Assembly: GCA_964497515.1 (NCBI GenBank)
Contig: CAZCCV010000054.1
Coordinates: forward strand, 1-10,160
Direction of reading: 5' to 3'
Source: CAZCCV01 sp964497515
GTDB lineage: Bacteria > Armatimonadota > UBA5829 > DTLH01
DNA length: 10,160 nucleotides
A program made the position numbers and the translations under genes. Position 1 is the first letter of the stretch; every line of letters begins with the position of its first letter. The notes beneath the pieces are model-generated. The model searched no databases and had not been told where the DNA came from. It was given only the letters and a program-made list of their open reading frames with translations. Positions 7,350 to 10,160 of the stretch are shown here, piece by piece.

Positions 7350-7680
7350 CGGCGCGCACGCCCAAACCGTACAACCTGCCAATCACTTCGAATGCTGGCA
7401 TATCTGTCGCATACAGCGGCACGTGTTCTTCCCTGGCTTTGTCGACGGCGTTCTCGTCGGGTGTGACTCCTCCGGCCATAATTACACCAGAAAGCCCAAT
7501 GAGCGATGCGACAGCAATGACATTCAGGTGTTTTTGATTTGTAACCCAGACATCACCCTTTTTTGCCTTGCCAAGAACATCGGACATCAGATCTGAGGCA
7601 TAGCCACCCGCCACTTCACTTGAGCCGCCATCACAAATGGCCTTAAGACCTAGTTCTTTAGCTATCTGATCTATATGCAT
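7339..7680 (-). CDS. DRTGG-domain protein (second of two)
   Basis: A 113-residue single-domain protein. It matches the DRTGG domain family known from the N-terminal part of HPr kinase and from some phosphotransacetylases. Typical stretches are GGYASDLMSDVLGKAKKGD (from about residue 24), VWVTNQKHLNVIAVASL and the end VPLYATDMPAFEVIGRLYGLG. The domain is thought to be a small-ligand or regulatory domain; its ligand here is unknown. The ATG at 7680 is preferred over a GTG at 7692 because GGAG (7685-7688) lies just upstream of it and the family core starts at once. The gene overlaps the H-cluster protein by 23 bp at its start and the PHP gene by 11 bp at its end, so the three are tightly coupled. 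It is a paralogue type of the first gene of the operon. Confidence 0.85.
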   Translation of the reverse strand: MHIDQIAKELGLKAICDGGSSEVAGGYASDLMSDVLGKAKKGDVWVTNQKHLNVIAVASLIGLSGVIMAGGVTPDENAVDKAREEHVPLYATDMPAFEVIGRLYGLGVRADGR

Positions 7681-9019
7681 TCTGCTCCGCACTCTTCTCG
7701 GCGACCATAGATGGTGGAACTTGCGTCGCCGCCTGCATAAGCTCCTCCGCCAAATGTTGGACTTTCCCTCTCAATTTGAATATGCAATCTGTCTCTTGTG
7801 CAAACCCTCGTACAACATCCTCTGCGAAAGCTCTACAGTCTGGAGCACCACACGAACCGCAATCCAGCCCCGGGAGGTTCTTCAGAATCTCTTCGAGCTG
7901 TGCCAATTTCTTGATGGCGACTTTCATATCATCATCTAGCTTCATAGTCGGGCGAGGAGTTATTGGCGAATCGAAATTGTAGAGATTCTCCCTGGCAAGG
8001 TCTTCACGCAACTGCTGGATTTGGTCATCCGACCTATCGGAACGCTGCGGCTCCGATGCCAGCATACGCTGCCTTCGCCTAGTAATAAAGGGATTCTCAA
8101 CGGTCAGAACGCCGCCAACACAACCGCAAACGCACGCTTGTGCCTCTATATAACTGATCTCCGAGAGCTTGCCGCGTTCAATATCGTCTAGCATTTCGAT
8201 TACGTTATGGATGCCATCGACTGAGAGATACTTGTCTGCACCGATAGACAAATTTTCACCGCCAGCCCTGCCCCACCCGATGCCCAAACCGGATCCCTGA
8301 CGCAGTGGCTTGCGATCCCCAAGATCGACCTTCGCGATGATTTCTTGGATTAACGGAAAGACTGCCGATATCGGAATGGCTCCATCGACGAAGGCTTTGT
8401 CGATCCCTGTGGGGTCTTTCACAGCACTCACTTTTCCTGGACAGGGCGAGATGAAAAACGCACCGATTTCATCTTCTCGGAGCCCTGTGCGTTTTATGGC
8501 CTCTCTTTTTGCCAGCCGTGCGGCGGCCTCCATTGGCGTCACTATTGGAGCAATATGCTCGGCCAGATTCGGGAATCTAACCTGGATTAACCGAACAACA
8601 GCCGGACAGGCTGAAGATATGACCGGTTTGATCTTCGTGCGACTGATTATCTCCCTGGTTTTAATGGCTATCAGGTCGGCGGCGTAAGAGACATCGAGCA
8701 CATCGTCGAAGCCAAGCATCATAAGAGCAGCGATCACTGATTCCGGAGGTGTTCCTTCGCGGAACTGCCCAAAGAGCGCAGGGGCAGGCAATGCTATTAC
8801 ATAGCGGTATTCGCGGATGGCTTTTAGTTTGTCTGCCAGAACTTCTTTGGCCTTGTTGGGGCACGTACGGATGCATTCACCGCAGTCAATACACTTCTCT
8901 TCAAGAATGTGTGCCTTGCCATCGCGCACCCTAATCGCTTCCGTAGGGCAGCGTTTGATGCAGTTGACACATCCTTTACACTTCTCTTCGATCAGGCGAA
9001 CCGAGTGGAAATAGCGCAT
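7658..9019 (-). CDS. Ferredoxin/[FeFe]-hydrogenase-domain protein with sensory-type active site (HydS-like)
   Basis: This 453-residue protein has two [4Fe-4S] motifs (C14/17/20/24 and C43/46/49/53) and an H-cluster domain (about 70-310). It ends with a separate CxxCx4C...C iron-sulfur motif (C387, C390, C395, C412), of the FeS domain type seen in RnfB-like proteins. The four expected H-cluster Cys remain: C138 in SSACPA, C193 in SPCPGK (with K196), and C296 and C300 in EAQACVCGCVGG. The proton-transfer Cys of L1 is Ala137, the Met before L2 is Ser191, the Met in L3 is Gln294, and the relay glutamates of HydA are not kept (SYAADLIAIKT at 111-121). An extra C298 lies between the L3 ligands. A linker at about 315-365 is polar and likely flexible. 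These changes match known traits of putative sensory [FeFe] hydrogenases. There is no PAS domain. The ATG follows the ATPase gene by 6 bp with GGTGA as a weak ribosome site. Confidence 0.92.
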   Translation of the reverse strand: MRYFHSVRLIEEKCKGCVNCIKRCPTEAIRVRDGKAHILEEKCIDCGECIRTCPNKAKEVLADKLKAIREYRYVIALPAPALFGQFREGTPPESVIAALMMLGFDDVLDVSYAADLIAIKTREIISRTKIKPVISSACPAVVRLIQVRFPNLAEHIAPIVTPMEAAARLAKREAIKRTGLREDEIGAFFISPCPGKVSAVKDPTGIDKAFVDGAIPISAVFPLIQEIIAKVDLGDRKPLRQGSGLGIGWGRAGGENLSIGADKYLSVDGIHNVIEMLDDIERGKLSEISYIEAQACVCGCVGGVLTVENPFITRRRQRMLASEPQRSDRSDDQIQQLREDLARENLYNFDSPITPRPTMKLDDDMKVAIKKLAQLEEILKNLPGLDCGSCGAPDCRAFAEDVVRGFAQETDCIFKLRGKVQHLAEELMQAATQVPPSMVAEKSAEQNAYRSDS

Positions 9020-9025
9020 AGCTTA

Positions 9026-9469
9026 TCACCGGTTATAAAAGACCATCCTCACGGTTGTGCCCGCCTCAGGATCGGATGTTATATCCAGTTCGTCGGCACA
9101 GGCATATATGTTCGGCAACCCCATTCCGGCGCCAAACCCCATCTCTCGCACATCGTCGCTTGCTGTAGAAAAACCGGGCTGCATAGCTTGCTGAATGTCC
9201 ACAATTCCTGGACCGGAGTCTTCAACAGTGATTTTCACTTCTTCGGGCGCCACATCGACCAGCATCCTTCCGCCGTGAGAGTGGATTACGACATTCATCT
9301 CCGCTTCGTAGCTCGATACCACTATGCGGCGGATCGTTCCGGCATCGAAACCGACTTGTTGAAGTATACGTTTTATCCGGCTAGAGGCCGCACCAGCGCT
9401 TGAAAAGTCGCGGCTTACAACTTCCAGAGTCTCCTGAAGTCTGCTTTCGGAAAGATCGCTTGCCCCCAT
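9026..9469 (-). CDS. RsbW/anti-sigma-factor-like ATPase
   Basis: A 147-residue GHKL ATPase of the serine/threonine kinase anti-sigma type. After an N-terminal helix region (about 10-45) come the N-box EAEMNVVIHSHGG (55-67; E55, N59), the G1 box EDSGPGI (83-89) and the G2 box GFGAGMGLPNI (111-121), then GTT (137-139). It is about the usual length for RsbW/SpoIIAB relatives and carries no other domain. Proteins of this family phosphorylate anti-anti-sigma proteins or bind sigma factors; no such partner gene lies in the window, so its target is unknown. It differs from the longer ATPase at 6001-6549, which lacks the E-A-E-M-N form. GAGGCAGGG (9474-9482) upstream is a weak ribosome site, and the gene is separated by 27 bp with a hairpin from the DRTGG gene. 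Confidence 0.88.
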   Translation of the reverse strand: MGASDLSESRLQETLEVVSRDFSSAGAASSRIKRILQQVGFDAGTIRRIVVSSYEAEMNVVIHSHGGRMLVDVAPEEVKITVEDSGPGIVDIQQAMQPGFSTASDDVREMGFGAGMGLPNIYACADELDITSDPEAGTTVRMVFYNR

Positions 9470-9489
9470 AGGTCAACCCTGCCTCTAGG

Positions 9490-9512
9490 ATCCACGCTAG
9501 GACTGCGTGGAT
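9490..9512 (-). other. Intercistronic hairpin at the end of the first DRTGG gene
   Basis: ATCCACGC (9490-9497) and GCGTGGAT (9505-9512) form a perfect 8-bp stem with a 7-nt loop. It spans the stop codon of the DRTGG gene and lies just before the ribosome site of the ATPase gene. No U-tract follows on the minus strand, so it is more likely an mRNA stability or processing element than a terminator. Confidence 0.55.
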
Positions 9513-9937
9513 GTCTCCAATTCGTGTTTTCTCTTGGCATGCTGCCGCTTGGCTACTGTCTTGTCACGCATCAGCCCACAGGAATATAGCATCCCGCAGC
9601 TCTCGTAAAGCGGATAAGGCGACAACAGAATCGGCAACCCCTTCTGCTTCGCCAGTTCGACCGTGGCTTCGTCGGGACGTTTATTGCGGACAATAATAAC
9701 TGCAATGAGGTCCAGCATCTCTGCTGTTCGAACCACTTGCTGGTTAGTGAGGCCAGTTAGAAGTATCGATCCCGGGTGAGTGAAAGCCAATACATCACTC
9801 ATCAGATCACACCCACACGCGGTGGACACTTCGTCAGCCATTCTCTCTATACCACAGAGGACTTCTGCACCCAGCAACTCGGCGACGTCACCGAGAGTGA
9901 ATGTGCGAGAAGTCGATGGCTCACAGCAGTCGTTCAT
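9497..9937 (-). CDS. DRTGG-domain protein (first gene of the operon)
   Basis: A 146-residue protein with a DRTGG-type core (about 12-123): FTLGDVAELLGAEVLCG, then GCDLMSDVLAF (42-52), a hydrophobic strand SILLTG, LDLIAVIIV (75-83) and LPILLSPYPLYESCGMLY (101-118). It is longer than the second DRTGG protein: a Cys-containing start (C4, C5) and a basic, Lys/Arg-rich tail (about 125-140) are added. The tail may be unstructured or bind nucleic acid or protein; this is a guess. C28, C41, C43, C114 and C120 are more Cys than usual for a non-metal protein, but no clear metal motif is visible. TAGGAG at 9948-9953 lies 10 nt before the ATG and supports this start. It is the first gene after the promoter and leader. 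Confidence 0.85.
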   Translation of the reverse strand: MNDCCEPSTSRTFTLGDVAELLGAEVLCGIERMADEVSTACGCDLMSDVLAFTHPGSILLTGLTNQQVVRTAEMLDLIAVIIVRNKRPDEATVELAKQKGLPILLSPYPLYESCGMLYSCGLMRDKTVAKRQHAKRKHELETSTQS

Positions 9938-9962
9938 ACTCTAGTCGCTCCTACCGGTCAAT

Positions 9963-9980
9963 TTGTGATGTTTTTCACAA
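9963..9980 (-). promoter_or_regulatory. Rex-type (or CRP/FNR-type) operator palindrome
   Basis: The minus strand reads TTGTGAAAAACATCACAA, with outer 6-bp half-sites TTGTGA/TCACAA. This fits the 18-bp Rex pattern TTGTGAA-N4-TTCACAA at all but one position. It also fits the TGTGA-N6-TCACA pattern of CRP. Rex, the NADH/NAD+ sensor, fits best with an NADH-linked hydrogenase. It lies 26 bp before the first start codon and about 78-95 nt after the predicted transcription start, so binding there would act as a roadblock. Confidence 0.65.
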
Positions 9981-9991
9981 GCACTCTTCCG

Positions 9992-10012
9992 AAAAAAAGC
10001 GCCGTCCGACGC
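9992..10012 (-). terminator. Possible leader attenuator (short GC-rich hairpin plus U7)
   Basis: On the minus strand GCGTC (10008-10012), loop GGAC, GGCGC (9999-10003) form a 5-bp stem with one G-U pair, directly followed by seven T (9992-9998). It lies between the promoter and the first gene. A competing hairpin CGAC-GGGC-GTCG at 10007-10018 cannot coexist with it. The stem is short, so it could be a pause or weak attenuator rather than a full terminator. Confidence 0.45.
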
Positions 10013-10025
10013 CCGTCGATTTCCC

Positions 10026-10046
10026 CAGCAGCATATATCTCTGCTG
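10026..10046 (-). other. Leader hairpin near the predicted 5' end
   Basis: CAGCAG (10041-10046 on the minus strand) pairs with CTGCTG (10026-10031) around a 9-nt AU-rich loop. It starts about 11 nt after the predicted transcription start and may stabilise the 5' end of the mRNA. Confidence 0.45.
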
Positions 10047-10063
10047 AACTATTCTCCTACTAC

Positions 10064-10092
10064 AGTATATTGCCCACTGGCACCTATGTCAA
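10064..10092 (-). promoter_or_regulatory. Sigma70-type promoter of the hydrogenase operon
   Basis: The minus strand has TTGACA at 10087-10092, a 17-bp spacer and TATACT at 10064-10069, a consensus -35 and a five-of-six -10 at the ideal distance. The predicted start of transcription is near 10057, giving a leader of about 120 nt. Upstream sequence up to about 10137 is A/T-rich. It is the only convincing promoter seen for the ten genes. Confidence 0.8.
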
Positions 10093-10160
10093 CATCTTGC
10101 TATATTTCGGTAGCGTATTCTTTTTGTGTGTAAAATCAGTTGTGTATAGCGGTGCAGTAA

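Noticed and set aside
7347..7382. TTG start at 7382 for the PHP gene
   Set aside because: It would add 11 residues without family match and a 44-bp overlap. The ATG at 7349 lies directly before the conserved first strand.
7339..7382. Frameshift joining the second DRTGG gene and the PHP gene
   Set aside because: Each protein is complete with its own start and stop, and short overlaps are the rule in this operon; no sign of a broken fusion.
7678..7692. GTG start at 7692 for the second DRTGG gene
   Set aside because: GGAG at 7685-7688 lies inside the added codons and serves the ATG at 7680; the family core begins right after that ATG.
7658..9019. The 453-residue protein as the main catalytic hydrogenase
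   Set aside because: The proton-transfer Cys and relay glutamates are replaced, while a fully equipped HydA is encoded in the same operon.
9490..9512. Hairpin as an internal transcription terminator
   Set aside because: No U-tract follows on the minus strand, and the downstream genes have no promoter of their own that I can see.
10121..10150. Plus-strand divergent promoter near the right edge (TTGTGT, TATAGC)
   Set aside because: The spacer is about 15 bp, both boxes are poor, and the gene it would serve is outside the window.

Overview
The window carries a single ten-gene operon on the minus strand, read from right to left. It encodes a multimeric, pyridine-nucleotide-linked [FeFe] hydrogenase and a set of putative redox/H2-sensing regulatory proteins. 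The host is very likely a strict anaerobe with a fermentative, syntrophic or acetogenic lifestyle: trimeric or tetrameric HydABC-type hydrogenases occur in Clostridia-like Firmicutes, Thermotogae and related anaerobes. Base composition looks close to balanced, and Shine-Dalgarno sites are mostly of the GGAGG type. The sequence alone does not fix the phylum.

Control region (about 9938-10160). A near-consensus sigma70 promoter (TTGACA, 17-bp spacer, TATACT) lies at 10064-10092 on the minus strand. Its leader of about 120 nt holds a 6-bp hairpin, a short GC-rich hairpin followed directly by seven U (possible attenuator), and an 18-bp palindrome that matches the Rex operator pattern with one mismatch.

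Regulatory half (6001-9937). The order is DRTGG-domain protein, RsbW-like ATPase, a ferredoxin/H-cluster-domain protein with sensory-type substitutions, a second DRTGG protein, a PHP-domain putative metal-dependent phosphoesterase, and a second histidine-kinase-like ATPase. Genes overlap or are nearly contiguous, so they are probably co-translated.

Catalytic half (174-5921). After a 79-bp gap come a stand-alone [2Fe-2S] thioredoxin-fold protein (HndB-like), HydC (NuoE-like), a 1013-residue HydB in which a NuoF core is fused to a GltD/NfnB-type FAD and NAD(P) oxidoreductase, and HydA, the [FeFe] hydrogenase. A perfect 11-bp stem with a U-rich tail at 111-151 ends the operon.

Inferred joint working: HydA exchanges electrons with protons/H2 and probably ferredoxin. 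HydC, the HndB-like protein and the FMN core of HydB connect to NAD(H). The fused C-terminal flavoprotein of HydB could add a second flavin site using NADP(H) or NAD(H). The upstream proteins probably tune synthesis or activity of the complex to H2 or redox state. No HydE, HydF or HydG maturation gene lies in the window. No RNA genes, mobile elements or CRISPR arrays were seen.
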